From positions 2,356,001 through 2,420,000 of the forward strand of contig JAKNDB010000107.1 in the NCBI GenBank assembly GCA_024305405.1: a stretch of DNA of 64,000 nucleotides, in the 5' to 3' direction. This DNA is from Dirofilaria immitis. Its lineage: Eukaryota; Nematoda; Chromadorea; Rhabditida; Onchocercidae. This document shows positions 23,101-36,074 of this stretch, one piece after another (within the stretch, counting starts at the first letter, position 1; each line of letters starts with the position of its first letter). A model generated the notes under the pieces. The model was not told where the DNA came from, did not search any database, and worked only from the letters and a program-made list of their open reading frames with translations. The translations under genes and the position numbers were made by a program.

Positions 23101-26100
23101 ACAGCAAAAACAGCAGAAAACAATTTCTGCTTCATCGAAAGCTTTAAAATCAGCAAAAATGAAAACGAAGGAAACGCTAGAAGTGGTAATTTTTTCATTT
23201 TTACGTTTTAGGTCGAAACAGAATTTGAGATTATTGAATGGCTTGACAGTGGAAAATCGTTGGTTCAGTGGAAAGCTTGGTTCATTGAACTTTTCTCATT
23301 CCTTCTGTTTTTTATTTCCTCAATGTTAAGGTTCATACAAAGGCTGAAGTCATGAAAAAGCGGCGTGTGATGTGGTTTGAGAAATTTTTATGGTTTGTCA
23401 GCTCCGAAAATTATTTAGTGATTGGCGGTCGCGACGCCCAACAGAATGAGCTGCTCGTGAAAAGGTAGTTTGGAATTCAATCATTTTTTCTTCACTTTTT
23501 GTATAGTTATTCGTGTAATGAAATCAATTTGTAAAGGTTCCAGGTACCTTCGATCAGGTGATATCTATGTGCATGCAGATACCCGAGGCGCGTCATCCAT
23601 CATTATACGCAATAAATTGGGTGGTGGTGATATACCACCACGAACTCTGAATGAAGCTGCTACCATGGCCATATGTTATTCTTCGGCATGGGAAGCTAAA
23701 GTAACGACCTCAGCGTGGTGGGTTCATCAGCATCAGGTTGGTATATACGACATCATTTTCGGCTTTATTATTTAAGTTGTTGGAGGTATAGGATATTAAT
23801 AGAAAAGAGTAGAAAAAAAGAGATAAAATATCACGTTAAGATTTTGTTATTTAAATTAAACATTATTATAAAAATAACTGCAAATATAACGGTGTCGTAG
23901 TTGCTAAACTATTTATCATTTGTTATATAGCTTTCGGCATGAAAGTATGTTGTTTTTCGGGGATGCTATGGTGAGCACATATATTCGATGTCGTGTGAAA
24001 AATAATTGAAATAAGTGAAATTCAGTTAGAAGAATTTAGCTATAGTCACATATATTATAGGTTTCAAGGACAGCACCCACAGGTGAATATCTAACACCAG
24101 GTAGTTTTATGATACGTGGTAAAAGAATTATTTACCAACATGTCAACTGCAAATGGGATTTGGTGTAATGTTCCAACTGGATGAGGAGTCGTTAGAAAGG
24201 CATAAAGAAGAAAGGAAAGTTGCTCCCGTTCTGGTAGCAGAAGACGATATTGTAGATCAAAGTGGTGGTGAAGATGACGGAATTTCTTTGAGTGGAAGTG
24301 ACAGTGAAGAAGAGAAAGATTCAGATAGGCAGAATGAGGATTTCCCAGATGTCCAAGTAAGTCTTTAAAATTTAAATTTTGGACCTGAAACGACCATCTA
24401 TTAATACATTGAGAAGGACAAGGATAATGTCTTCACTACTAATGACTCTGTCTCTCTGAAAGCTTTAGAAATTAGAAATAAGGATAAAGGAATAAAAGAA
24501 TTTTTTTTTAGTTATAAAATTTCAAAGCCTGTTATTGTATTGTCATTTCGGATTTTTTAGAATGATTTCTTCATTCTTATCAAACAGTTGTTAAGATTAT
24601 GAACTAAATGATTTATAAATTCATTCTAAGATTTTATTTTATTTAAATCATGTAACATAATCCTTATTGATTTTGACTTGAGGAAATTTAATGAATGAAA
24701 CCACGCTAATTCATAGTTAGATAATCAGTAGTAACGATATTTAGGTTAATCTACAAGGGATCATTGGTAAGGGAAAAAGTGCAGATGAAGATGATACTTA
24801 CACGATTATTCAAGTTGGTCCATTAGAACAAAAGAAACCCGATACCAGAACGGCCAATGATATTCGAGACAATGATAAAGCGCAGAAAGTAAATGAATTA
24901 AAAGAAGATGGCAAAGTGCGTCCTATGACCCGTCGACAAAAACATAAAGCAGATAAAATAAAAAGAAATATGCTGATCAAGATGAAGAAGAACGCGAATT
25001 AAGGTTGATGTTGCTAGCATCAAAGCCGAAGAATGCAAAAAATTTTGCAAGTTCGTCTTTTGTATATAATAAATATAAATTTATTATGCCAATGAAATTA
25101 TCTTTCCATAGTCCACAAAATGCATACATTGATTATCATTAGCTTTGCTTACTTTGCACACATACATTTAAATCCAATTTCAAATCAAAATGACGTTAGA
25201 TGTTCTAAGAAGTGTGAGTTAATCAGTATAGTAATCGCGGTTTATGAATACATTAATATTAAATATTATTTCATTCGCGATAATTAATTTATCAATAGTT
25301 CTTCGAACGTTTTGAGAAGTTATCCTCAGTAGCTGATTCCTTTTTTCTTTTTTTTTTGAGAGAGCAATGATATTTATAAGCGCTATGTAGTGAATCGAAA
25401 TTTCCCGAGATAATGTGATTATAGCTATTAAATACTGCATAGATTACTGTAAGATTTATTATGATATGACTGACGGATTTTTACAGAAAAAACGTGAATG
25501 AGAGGCCTTTGGAAAGAGACGAAAAAACAAGAATATCCAAGAAAGCAAAACGATAACTCAATTTCAGTGTGAGGCAAATACAACAGCAGTTGAGAAGAAA
25601 GCTGAACCTTTAACGAGATCTAAAGAAGTATGATGTTAGCTAGATCTGATACAAGTATAAGTTTCTGTCATATTTCAGATCTGGTCTATAACCATATTGG
25701 CTAGTTATTGCCAAACCTCTTTTGCAACGGGTGGATGAAGATTCGTGCCTAGTTTAAAGTGATGAAGCATTAAATAAATAGTGCAATTGTGAATTCCGGT
25801 GCACATCGAACTATTGGCAGTATAAGGAGATATTAAAATTCTGAAGTTGGTTGAGTACAATTTTACGCTTCTTAGTAAATAAGTTTTCAGGAGGAAGATG
25901 ATGAACTGCTGGAAACAGATATGGTAGCGATGGATGCCGAAGAAACGAAAATGTTAAATTCGTTGACATGGCGACCATTAGATAAGGATATTCTTTTGTT
26001 TGCTTTGGTAGTAGTGGCACCATATCAAACGATGCAGAATTTCAAATATAAAGTGAAATTAACTCCAGGAACCGGAAAACGGGGAAAAGCGGCTAAAAAT

Positions 26101-26629
26101 GCAATAGCATTATTTCAGGTAGTTTTACTGTTTTTACTTTTCTGTGTAATGTACGCAGAATTATCTAATCTCTCACTATCAAATTGATAGACGATGAACA
26201 AGTTTTGAAATATATGCTTGGGAAAAGTAAAATTTCCCTTTCATTGAAAATGAATTGCATACGGTAGTATATAAGCATAGACCTATATTTGTTATGTATT
26301 TTTGGCGCCATATTTGAAAGTCATAATAATTAGAACTTTAAGCTAACGTCGATGGTAACTATATTATAAGGATGATTATTCTGATACAGAACGAATATAC
26401 TGAATGTTCGGATGACTTCGATACTTTTTTATTTAGATCTTTATGTTACAAGTAACGATACTTTGATCGTAGTTTTAAACGATTCATTATTATTCTTCAT
26501 TTTCAGCGTGATAAATCGGCGAATGCACAAGAAATGAATTTGCTGAAGGTACTAGCAACCGACGATCAAATTTCACGAAATATCCCTGGGAAAGTCAGAG
26601 TTTCGGCTCCACAGCTGAACCGAAGATAA
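20147..26629 (+). CDS. NEMF: NEMF, ribosome quality control complex subunit (Rqc2/Tae2 family)
   Basis: Binds 60S subunits still carrying peptidyl-tRNA, recruits Listerin and adds C-terminal tails. Exons: 20147-20271, 20493-20700, 21007-21125, 21197-21376, 21996-22160, 22253-22430, 22560-22682, 22755-22903, 23033-23185, 23331-23464, 23544-23736, 24061-24356, 24745-25050, 25487-25627, 25891-26118, 26507-26629. NFACT-N starts [14 protein letters not shown] and keeps the Asp-Arg pair in [12 protein letters not shown] needed for tail synthesis in the family. A coiled coil ([16 protein letters not shown]) follows, then NFACT-R ([53 protein letters not shown]), an acidic stretch, a basic linker, and NFACT-C ([48 protein letters not shown]). 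One-base frame breaks lie at 21272, 22334, 22355, 22898, 24121, 24960 and 25547, all in A or T runs; ignoring them gives only fragments. ATG 20147 follows a TTATTCAG acceptor by two bases. Confidence 0.95.
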
Positions 26630-27115
26630 GATATACATATGATACAAAATATTTATAAATTTATATTTCATTGGATAAAGTCATAAATATTTTGACAGTG
26701 CATTATCTGAGTTATAATTGTGATAAAAGGAAACGCACCAACAATGTTGTAATCACCATGTTGACTATGTTGATCATTCCATGATTTCTTTTGTATAAAC
26801 GACAAATTTACAATTATTCGTTGGTATCACTGCACAGTTCGCGGTTAGTTACAAATTTCATGATATCTTCCTGAGAAATCCCACATCTCGCTAATTGCTC
26901 CCACATCAAGAGAAGAAGCTAATAGCATAGGCCTACGATAATATGTGGTTGGACGATGTTGTGGTTTGGTTTCTCGATGAGTGATAAATTATTCAAATTT
27001 TATGGTATCAGGTGGAACCAGGTGTCATTGGAGGAGGAAAGGGATTTGCGGTAGCGAATACTGTATATTATCATTAAATGAACGACCCTTCTAGAGATTG
27101 ACATTTGGTTTGCAG
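26630..27115. other. Short gap between NEMF and hnRNP L
   Basis: Only 486 bases separate the NEMF stop from the hnRNP L ATG on the same strand. A 39-base exon-like piece lies at 27012-27050 (acceptor ATCAG before, donor GTAGCG after) and an acceptor TTTGCAG sits immediately before the hnRNP L ATG. This may be an intercistronic region of an operon or the 5' UTR of hnRNP L. Confidence 0.5.
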
Positions 27116-30100
27116 ATGGATACAGAAGTGAAAGAAGAGGAAAGCGGATCACAAGTGCCACCATCAAAACGTTTTAGACGTGACGATAATGTTGACCCGA
27201 CTAATCCGGATCCATCAATTGTTGTTCACGTTCGAAATTTAAGTCCAAAAGCAACTGAAGCCGATCTGTTGGAAGCATTATCTCATTTTGGTCCGATATC
27301 CTATGCCACTTGTATGCCAGGAAAACGGATGGCGCTGGTGGAATTTGAGGTTGGTATCCTGTCTCAATATAGAATTTTGAAGAATGGTTTTGGTATGATA
27401 GTAATATTTTCTTGGAAATAAAAATATATTTAGTCGAATGCATCCATAAAGGATATTTAAGTAAGGAATATTTTTAGGAAGTAGAAGGTGCACGTTCATG
27501 TGTTGTTTATGCGCAAACGAATCAAATTTATGTTGCTGGACAAGCGGCTCTCTTCAATTATTCTACATCTAAAATGATCCAACGATTGGGACTTGAATCG
27601 GAAACACCAAACCACGTACTCATATTGACCATTTATAATGCTCAATATCCTGTTAACGTCGATGTCATTCACCAAGTATTGTTTATATCCTTGTTATTTA
27701 TATATTTAAAACTTCTGTTTATCTCGCTTGCTCTCATTATTCCAGACCACTTTTATATTCAAGCATGGTGCATTCGAGTCATCATGAATTAAGACTTGCA
27801 AAATGAGTTTTAAATTGTTTACTTATTGATAAGATAGGAACAAAAAGAGTCGAAGAAATTTGACATAGCTGAAAGTTATAGATATGTGAACCACATGGTT
27901 TTGTGAAGCGCATTGCTATGATACGTCGTACAATGCTGCAAGCATTGGTTGAATTCGAAAGTACAGAAATCGCGAAGAAGGCGAAGCATGCGATGAATGG
28001 GGCTGATATATATTCTGGATGCTGTACACTTAAAGTGGAATTTGCTAAGGTTATTTATATATTCCAAATTTTTTAGATATTGTTGAAATCCATGATATAT
28101 TTTTAATTAGATCTTTCTGAGAAAACAGTAATCTTCTTTCTTGGAAGCTCTCTTGATGACATGTAGCCATTATTGTTTAACTACCATTAAATAGGAGTAT
28201 GAAAACTTTGCTTGTGGCTTTGTCTTTAAATGAATGCAGTAAAGGTAAATAGTTTGAATTAATTTTCAGCCAGAGCATGTGAAAGTTACTCGAAATGACA
28301 TGGATCAGTGGGATTATACAAAAGCGCCACAATCAGGTTGTTTGTTAAGAATGTTAGTGACTGTGAAAATGGTAGAATGTGTTCTTGCAGGTGATTGCAA
28401 AATTACAGGACATAGTGTGAAAGTTACATCTATACAAACTACACTGACGTCACTATAAGTGGATCGGGAAATCAGCAACAGATTTTACCTATCATCAGTA
28501 CATATAATAATACCAACATGAAAATATCGCAGATAATCTACTGATGTGTTGCATTTCTCAGTCGTCATCAACACCATCATCATCATTATTATTATTATTA
28601 TTACCAGCACCATCATCATCATTCCTATCATCACCATCATTATCATCAACAGCATCAACATCATCAGCATCAGCAGCAACATAGAGGTTCATCGTAGAAG
28701 ACATATTTCCTGAGTTGATGCAGAAAATAGTCAAACAGCAGGTATCGATTGTCAACTTAAGTGCAGCTGCATCCAGCACCATAAATATGAAAAATGTGGC
28801 ATCGTATCCGAAAATTGAAAAAAAAAAAAAACTAAAAAAAAAAAACAACAACAAATATTTCTTCATATTACCATTACTGCAGTACAATCTATCATTCACA
28901 ACTGTTTACTGATCGTCGTAAACTGCATAAATGATAATGATGGGGAAAAGAGTGAGCGAAGAGGTAATGGGTTATAGTGTGACGGCATGCAAACGGACAC
29001 TTAATGGCGTACATTATTCGACTGCAATGCATAAAAAGAATACATACACAAAAAGGGATATAAGGACGAAGAAACTACGAGCACCATTATAAGGGCTTAT
29101 CATCGAGCTTCTTAATTATTGGCCTTAAACGTGAACGCATCCCTTTTCTGCAGGTTTCTACCGCAAAAGAGGTTGCGGTGTGGAAGAAATTATTCAGCGA
29201 TGGTACTGGCCTACAGGCTTAAGTTTATGTATTACTTGGATAAGGTTCGTTGATACCATTATATTGCATTGTTCGAGTGTGACTCGGGGCCTAATTGATG
29301 GATGAGTCGCTGATGTCTTCTGCATCTTTCTTTACATTTCATACAAGCTGTAAAGGTCGGCGTTGTATTACTGCATGATTTTTTTTTCGATTTTGTTTGT
29401 AAAATGCGCATAATAAAAAAGATATATCCTAGTGTCAAGCTCATTTCGAGATGCTGTTTCAGAATATACGGAGGAACCTCGAAAGACGTTGCTGAATGAT
29501 GCGGGACCACGTGGAGGACGTAATTTTTTCCATTATTTACTATAATTTTTCCATTGCATCCAAAACACCGATGTTATACATAGTTTTAATGGTTCGCTTA
29601 ATGTATAATTTCTCTTTCCCTCTTTTCAGCGCCTGGACCACGTGGACCTCCGAGTTACGGTATGTTGTGGTACTTTGTGGCGTGACGAACGGTTCAATCA
29701 TTGAAGATGCAGATTTACGTGATTGACTGGTTATACAGAGGATATAGTTAGATTAAACGTTAATTGCTTATTCAGATATTTCTAGAATAATTATTATAGG
29801 AGGATACGGTGGACGAGGCCGTGGTGGTCCACCTGCTGATTATGGGTATCATGATGACCGCTACAGTGGCAGCTACGGTAGAGGTCGTGGCAGCTATGAT
29901 GATTACGATGGAGGATATGCGAGGACTGAAGGATACGGAAGAGGAGATGGTTATTCTCGAGGTGATGGATATTATAGCAGAGGAGGTGGGCGAGGTGGAT
30001 TTGTTCGTGGTGATAGTGGTTATAGTCGAGGAGGATATGCACGTGGAAGAGGTTATCTTTCATTATCCTCTCAGTAATATACATTGTAATTTAAAATGAT

Positions 30101-32158
30101 CTTGTGAATACGAGTTAAGTTGATTATGAGTTAAGTTTTAAAATGCAAAATTCTGAAATAGTTCGATGTTACAAAAATTAGTCGCTGAATAAAGTGGAAA
30201 TGATCTTATTCTAAATAACTCACAGAACTGTAGAAATCACTTTATAGAAATTATTACCTGACTGATATTGCAAACATTATTAGTACCGTTCTGCTAACGA
30301 TAATGTAAGAATAACAGGTTATTGATGCTTCATTACTTATCATTTTTATTTCTCATTAATCAGTATATGTTTTTCACACCAATAGATTTTCCACATCTCT
30401 AAAAAAGATTAATAGTATTCGTTTCATTTCATTCCCTTTCGACTTTTCTGCTCTTGGGGTTTTCTTTTCTGATTTTCGATTCTTGAAAATTTCCGAATTC
30501 TTTGATCCACAAATTTGAAAGATTTGTGCTATATGAAAATTGTCTTATAGGAAGTGGTACCGGTCTCTACGAAGATGAGCGTGATTATTACAATGGCGAT
30601 GGTCCCGTGATGATGATTTATGGCATTGATCAAGATAATTTCAATTGCGACAAATTATTTAATCTCTTGTGTCTCTATGGTAATTGTAATAAGGTAATTA
30701 GTGGCTTTGTCGGATTGTTTTTGTCTCTTTTTCATTTTTCGAAATTTTGATCTTAATTCAGCAAAAAAATGCTGATTCATTGTTCAGTTGTGTTTAGGAG
30801 ACTTCTAATTTCTCATCTTTTGATCACAGTTGTTTTAGATCAAATTTATGAAGTCGAAAACAGATACAGCAATGGCCCAAATGGGTAGTGTACGCCAAGT
30901 CTACACAACAATTGATAATCTCCATGGTACCATGATTTTCGGCAACAAGCTTGCTCTTCGACCGTCAAAACAGCAAATTTTGCATGAAATACGTGATCCA
31001 TTCATATTGCCGGATGGTACACCTTCTTACAGGTAAAATATATGATCACCATATTTTTATGTAGATAAAGGAAAGTGAGATATTGTTGATTGATTGGATT
31101 TAAAAGGCTGGGCTATAGTGCAAAAAATTTGCCGTTGTTATGTGAAATTAAGTAAATTTGACATAACAATTGTTATCAAAATCGGTCACTTCTGTTGTCA
31201 AAAACTGATGTTAGCAACTTATAGAGATTATACCAATAGTCGCAATCAGCGTTATACGACGCCCGAATTAGCCGCACGAAATCGGATTGTAAAACCAACG
31301 CACGTGCTACACTGGTACAACGCTCCCGTGACAATGACGGAAGAAAAGCTCAAAGAAGTACAATTTGAGCTTATAAGATAGTCTAGATGTAGCAAAATAA
31401 ATAATTGCGCTTTTTTCCTAAATATATTGAAGAAAAAAATTAACATATCCATCAAGAATTATGGCATAGAGCAGGCAGATCGTAGAAATATCATCTGCGC
31501 TTCAAAAATTATCAATGAACAAATAAGTGCACAACATTCCACTTCACAGTGAACGTTAGAAAATGAGTAAAGTATAGTATCTCAAAAGTGACGTATGGCA
31601 ATGACCAATAAAATGATTGCAAAATTAAAATATATTCAGTTATTTGCGGATAAGGGAGCTGTGGCGCCGGACAAAGTAGTTATCTTTCCACAACGTTCGG
31701 AGCGTAGTTCAGCTGGAATTTGCGAGTTTCCGAACACAGAACGTGCGACAGAAGCGCTCATGTTAGCCAATCATACTCCGGTTGAAAGCCCTGGTAAATT
31801 CTTGATTTTTCTCAATTTTTTTCTTAAGGAAGCTGATTAATACGGGCTTTAATTCTAATGCAAATTTCTTTACTGATTGCTCTGCCACTACTCAGCAATA
31901 CTAAAGAAATTTTACATTCTAATGAAATATGAAGAATATTGGCGGAATTCATACTGCCTATCAGTGAGGCAAAATTTCAAATACTAAGTTGGTTACCATT
32001 CCATTTATGAGGAATTGATTTCCCAAATTCCATAGCAAATGTTTTGATTTCTATACTTTTATCAAGTTATTATGAAAAGTGTTGCAGTTGGCAAAGCACC
32101 ATATATTGTGAAGTTGGCGTTTGCTGGTGGTCGTGATGGGAAAGATTTCCGAATTTAG
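27116..32158 (+). CDS. HNRNPL: Heterogeneous nuclear ribonucleoprotein L
   Basis: Nuclear RNA-binding protein of the PTB/hnRNP L family that binds CA-rich RNA and controls splicing and mRNA fate. Exons: 27116-27349, 27478-27675, 27882-28049, 28270-28336, 29463-29519, 29630-29659, 29800-30051, 30551-30693, 30839-31032, 31225-31357, 31640-31793, 32088-32158. RRM1 starts at IVVHVRNLSPKATEADLLEA, RRM2 at HVLILTIYNAQYPVNVDVIH; exons 5-7 encode a Gly/Arg/Tyr-rich linker (RGRGSYDDYDGGY, RGGGRGGFVRGD); RRM3 begins VMMIYGIDQDNFNCDKLFNL and RRM4 HWYNAPVTMTEEKLKE, ending GKAPYIVKLAFAGG. All twelve exons join in frame without correction, which makes this gene a useful internal control. Introns are phase-consistent throughout. 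The 1.1 kb intron 4 holds a CAT-type microsatellite and A-runs. Confidence 0.94.
28561..28680. repeat. CAT/CAA-type trinucleotide microsatellite in hnRNP L intron 4
   Basis: About 120 bases of imperfect ATC, ATT and AAC triplets. It generates apparent open frames on the minus strand (28899-28558 and 28682-28485) that are simple-sequence artefacts. Confidence 0.85.
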
Positions 32159-32760
32159 TGATAGATTTGTATGCTTTTCGCCTTTTTATTTTCGGGCTAT
32201 CGGCCTGCTTTCTTTTTCATGTGGAAAGCGTACTACTGTGTTGTGTTCATGTAATATGAGGTTTTTCAATAATTTTTGCTATATGCATTATGGTCTCATG
32301 CCTCTCAGCGAACTTCAATTTTATTTTGTTAAGGAATATTTGCAGATTTTATGTATATGTATTCCTTAACAAGCGAGTCTCTTTTAAATAGAAATTATAG
32401 AAAACATATTTATGATTAAACATTAAACAAACATAGGATACGGATCAGTGCCATCAAGCAAGGGAATGACGAATTCAATCAGAAAAAGTCTATTTAAAGT
32501 AACAATTTTAAGCGGTTTTTATTTTGTCATGAACCCAAATTATTGTGAAGCAGTTTTGATTTTCTCATGAAAATTTGATGTTTTTATTATATTGTTTTGT
32601 TATGTTATAAACAGTGTCAGTATCGAATGATTTGGAATCAAATGCTGGAAACAGAGACTTATGAAAGAGCAAAGAAATATATTATAGGATGGTGATATGC
32701 CAGTATATCCCAAATGGCAATATAATTTGATATACATCAGTCTATACCATACTGAAAGGA
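32159..32760. other. Convergent 3' gap between hnRNP L and PSMD9
   Basis: About 600 bases between two converging genes. No conserved exon seen; it should contain both 3' UTRs and polyadenylation signals. Confidence 0.5.
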
Positions 32761-34573
32761 TCATATATGAGCAGGAGTGACTGGAAGTACGGAACATCCG
32801 AGAGTACCTTTTCCAGACCATGCTTGCGGTATAAGTTCCAAGCGTATCGGCCTATTGTTCCTGAGCACTGTCACTCGTATGGGTTTCTGTAATAAAGTGA
32901 AAAATAGTTTTTTTACTTAGGGACACCTACGTAAGCAATCATTTTTCTGTCTCGAAGATCCAGTTGCTGTGTCCAATATTCAGTAAAAATGGTTGCTTAC
33001 GTAGATGACCGTCTCAATTATTTATTTAATTTGTGGAATATAATTTTTCTAGCAGTATTATCGACTTAGCTCTACTTTCTACTTGATTTAGTATTTAAAT
33101 TACTCAGTCACTTTCATGAATGATCCAACAAGTAAAAATTTCTAATCTGCAAATGAGAAACTGGTCATTAATAAGACAGTAACTCCAACATTTACAGGTA
33201 TTCTTCGTAATCTCACCTTTTAATCGAGAAAGAGTAAAACAGGATTAAAATACAATAGATTCAATATTTTTAAACAGTGTGATAAAATGATGAAAAAACA
33301 AGCCAGAAAATTGAAAAGCTGCATTACAATCTTTTCTCTCCTCTTTTGTAGTAGAATATGCTATTAAGTCTCTAAGATACTCGGAAATATCATACATCTA
33401 TAGAGTTTTGTACAATAACTCGAAGTTCTTTTATATCGCTAAAATTTCCAGCATGTAACGAACCAAACTGTATTAGTTGGTCACCATCTTTTAAACCCTA
33501 AATAATATATAATTAAAGCCAACTAGGAAATCTGCATATTCGTTTTGCTTCATTAATAAAAAATGAAGTGTTATGAATTTTAAAAGACTTCCAAAAGTAT
33601 ACATTAAAATTAAAATAGTGAAAATTGTCGATAAATGAGCAAGAAAAGAGAAAATAAGTATTAAGATTATATGGGGTACTAATGTTTGGTGCTTTCGATA
33701 TATCATACCAACGGATCGTGTAGAAAACTTAGAAAAAGTTATACAAATTCATAATCATTGATCAATGTTCATGTTATTGACAGATAACGTACTGACCGCT
33801 CGAAAGGCCGGTGAGGATTCCATTACTTTGGCTATCGTTGCAAATGGAGCATTACTGGTACGATGTACTGTTGATATACCATCTACTTTTTCATGTTCAC
33901 TGAAAAACTGCATATCATCAGTTAAAAAGAAAAATGAGGAAGAATAATTCACAAATTTTCCTTAATAACAACATAATATTATCTGTGGATTATAACGCAC
34001 TATAATATCACCTGTGTGCTGTTATGCAATCTCGTTTTGCTGATGTAAGATAAGCATAGCTTTTCAATTTCAGAAGTTAATTTTTGACGATCATTCTGCG
34101 CACATATAATCGCATACCGTGCTCGTCTCACTGAGTACACATCAACAGACGTGATGGGAAAACCTTCTGCATCCACCAAACTTCTTTGCATATCGATATT
34201 ATTCTTAACTAGCAAATTTGAAAAATCCTGTAGGTTGGTATTATTTTCTACCATTAGTATAATCTAATGTAGTGCATATTATATATAGACATTTTTTATT
34301 TCCTTCGTCGTACAAATTATAAATTACTTTATCATTTCATGGTGCTTGGAAAAAAGATAAAGAAATAGATTAATCTGATAAAGAAAACTGAGCAGAAAAG
34401 ATAGATCAATTAATCTGGTAATAAAATATTATTCCTAGTATTGTTATAGAACCAAACGTTATCGTACAATGATAGGAAGATAAACAAAATTACCATCTTG
34501 AGAATCTCTTCTTCCTTCGCGATTCGTCGGTCGATTTCATCTCGTTCCGCGATAAGCTTTTCACCGAATCCAT
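32761..34573 (-). CDS. PSMD9: 26S proteasome assembly chaperone PSMD9 (p27)
   Basis: PSMD9 (yeast Nas2) is a chaperone that holds ATPase subunits Rpt5/Rpt4 during assembly of the proteasome base. Exons in transcript order: 34573 to about 34497, 34227-34012, 33907-33797, 33497-33396, 32886-32761. The N-terminal helical part has ERDEIDRRIAKEEEILK then SLVDAEGFPITSVDVYSVR and ARYAIICAQNDRQKL, closely matching animal PSMD9. A PDZ domain follows (PFATIAKVMESSPAFRA, GLKDGDQLIQFGSL, KPIRVTVLRN), and the end is AWSGKGTLGCSVLPV, the family's WSGKGLLGCNI tail. The ATG at 34573 is in frame with the first exon only if the GG at 34565-34564 is one base longer. Without that, no upstream start is available, so the N-terminus is the weak point. 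Confidence 0.93.
32927..33004. repeat. Inverted repeat in the last intron of PSMD9
   Basis: Arms of 20 bases at 32927-32946 and 32985-33004 are reverse complements with one mismatch (CTACGTAAGCAATCATTTTT against AAAAATGGTTGCTTACGTAG), separated by 38 bases. The transcript could form a stable hairpin. Confidence 0.85.
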
Positions 34574-36074
34574 TGTAACCTTTTCATTGTCCTTTTTCCT
34601 GATTCCATTTATGGCTTATTTCCGCTCTTTCTTCTAGAAAACAAACTTATCTCACCCGTCGCCCCACATTTCGCTAATTTAAGCGCCATCATCCGTTCCC
34701 TATTCCTTCCTATTCTATTGCTAGTTCAACTATTATCTTGCGTTGTCTCCCTCCAAATATTTGACTCAATGTGACAATCTTGTTATCCCATCAGTCCGAT
34801 CTCTACTAGCTTCTTACCCGGAACATGATGGAATATATACTTTTCATTTCTAAGTTTCTTATTCCTAATAAATGAAACTATTAACCCATTTATTCCGATA
34901 CCTATTTGATTATTTATACATTCCAATGATAATTTGCACAATTATTCAATCATTTATTGACTTCATTTCTTTGATGCTATATAGGAAATGTAAAATTATT
35001 TATAAGTTGCAAATAACTCATATTATACCATTTCCTTTTAATAGTTTGGCATCATTACTATATCAGCTATAATCGATCTCAACTAGTTGTTATGTTACTT
35101 TTAATGAATGGTGATATTTCGGCATCAAAATTATTTCACTTCTTCCTATGAATCAATCCTGGAGTAAAATGGATACGAATCACATGTTCGGAACTGTATA
35201 ACGTGCATAAACACAATGTGTTAAGAAAAATTTCTAAAGAAAAAATATGATAGATTTGATAGATCCTGAACTATTAAATAGGATTAATTAAATGAGCTGT
35301 TATAACACTATCATCATATATTTATTTAATTTTATTCAGAGTGAAACGCCGAAGTCCTGAAACAACTCACAGGCTAGTTCAACAAACAAAGAACTTAACT
35401 GTAACTAAATAAACGCCAAATAATCGAACGGAGCAGTTATGAATTACGATTGTGATTGAATGCGATGATGGCTATCGTCACATTAGTTTACTTTCTTTCA
35501 TTTAAAGTCATTAAATGTTATTTTAAAATATTCTCCTTTGTTTATTTTCTTTCAAAAGTGCTTACTTTTTAAACTTATCAACCATCATCATCATCATCTA
35601 TGTGACACGCAAATTTGAATCATTCTATTGCTAGTCAAGTTCTTCCATGATATTATACATGCATCATTTTTAAATACTGCTTTATAATCAACATTACAAA
35701 TTATGATCAAAAATCCAATGGAAGCAAACATCCCAAAAAGAAATTACTAGAACCACTTAAACCAATCCTCAATAAACATTTCAACTTCAAAAAAAACTGT
35801 CCGTTATATAAATACAGAATTGATTAATATTCTCTAAATATTTCATTTTTCACAAGACTCTAATAATTAATTTATTTCTGAACAATAAAAGGCTATATCG
35901 TACTGTTTCTTCCATAGGATAAATCGAAAAAACTTTTGCGGTATGTGGATAATATTCTCATATCCGCTTTGATAAATGCATATTGTCAAAATATTCCAAA
36001 CGAACAGCATAATAAACAACATAGTATTTTATTTATGTGACGGTCAGTGGTATGTCACTGATTGAAACAATAAT
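34574..36074. other. Intergenic region between PSMD9 and BAF-1
   Basis: About 1.5 kb. The left end should include the PSMD9 promoter and the right end the BAF-1 3' UTR. A short CAT repeat is at 35583-35600. No conserved exon found; the open frame 34872-35072 is hydrophobic chance sequence. Confidence 0.5.

Noticed and set aside
28485..28899. Overlapping minus-strand open frames rich in Asp or Met/Leu
   Set aside because: They are translations of the trinucleotide microsatellite and A-runs in hnRNP L intron 4.
29794..30084. His-rich minus-strand open frame
   Set aside because: Antisense shadow of the Arg/Gly-rich hnRNP L exon; the sense frame is in phase with its neighbours.
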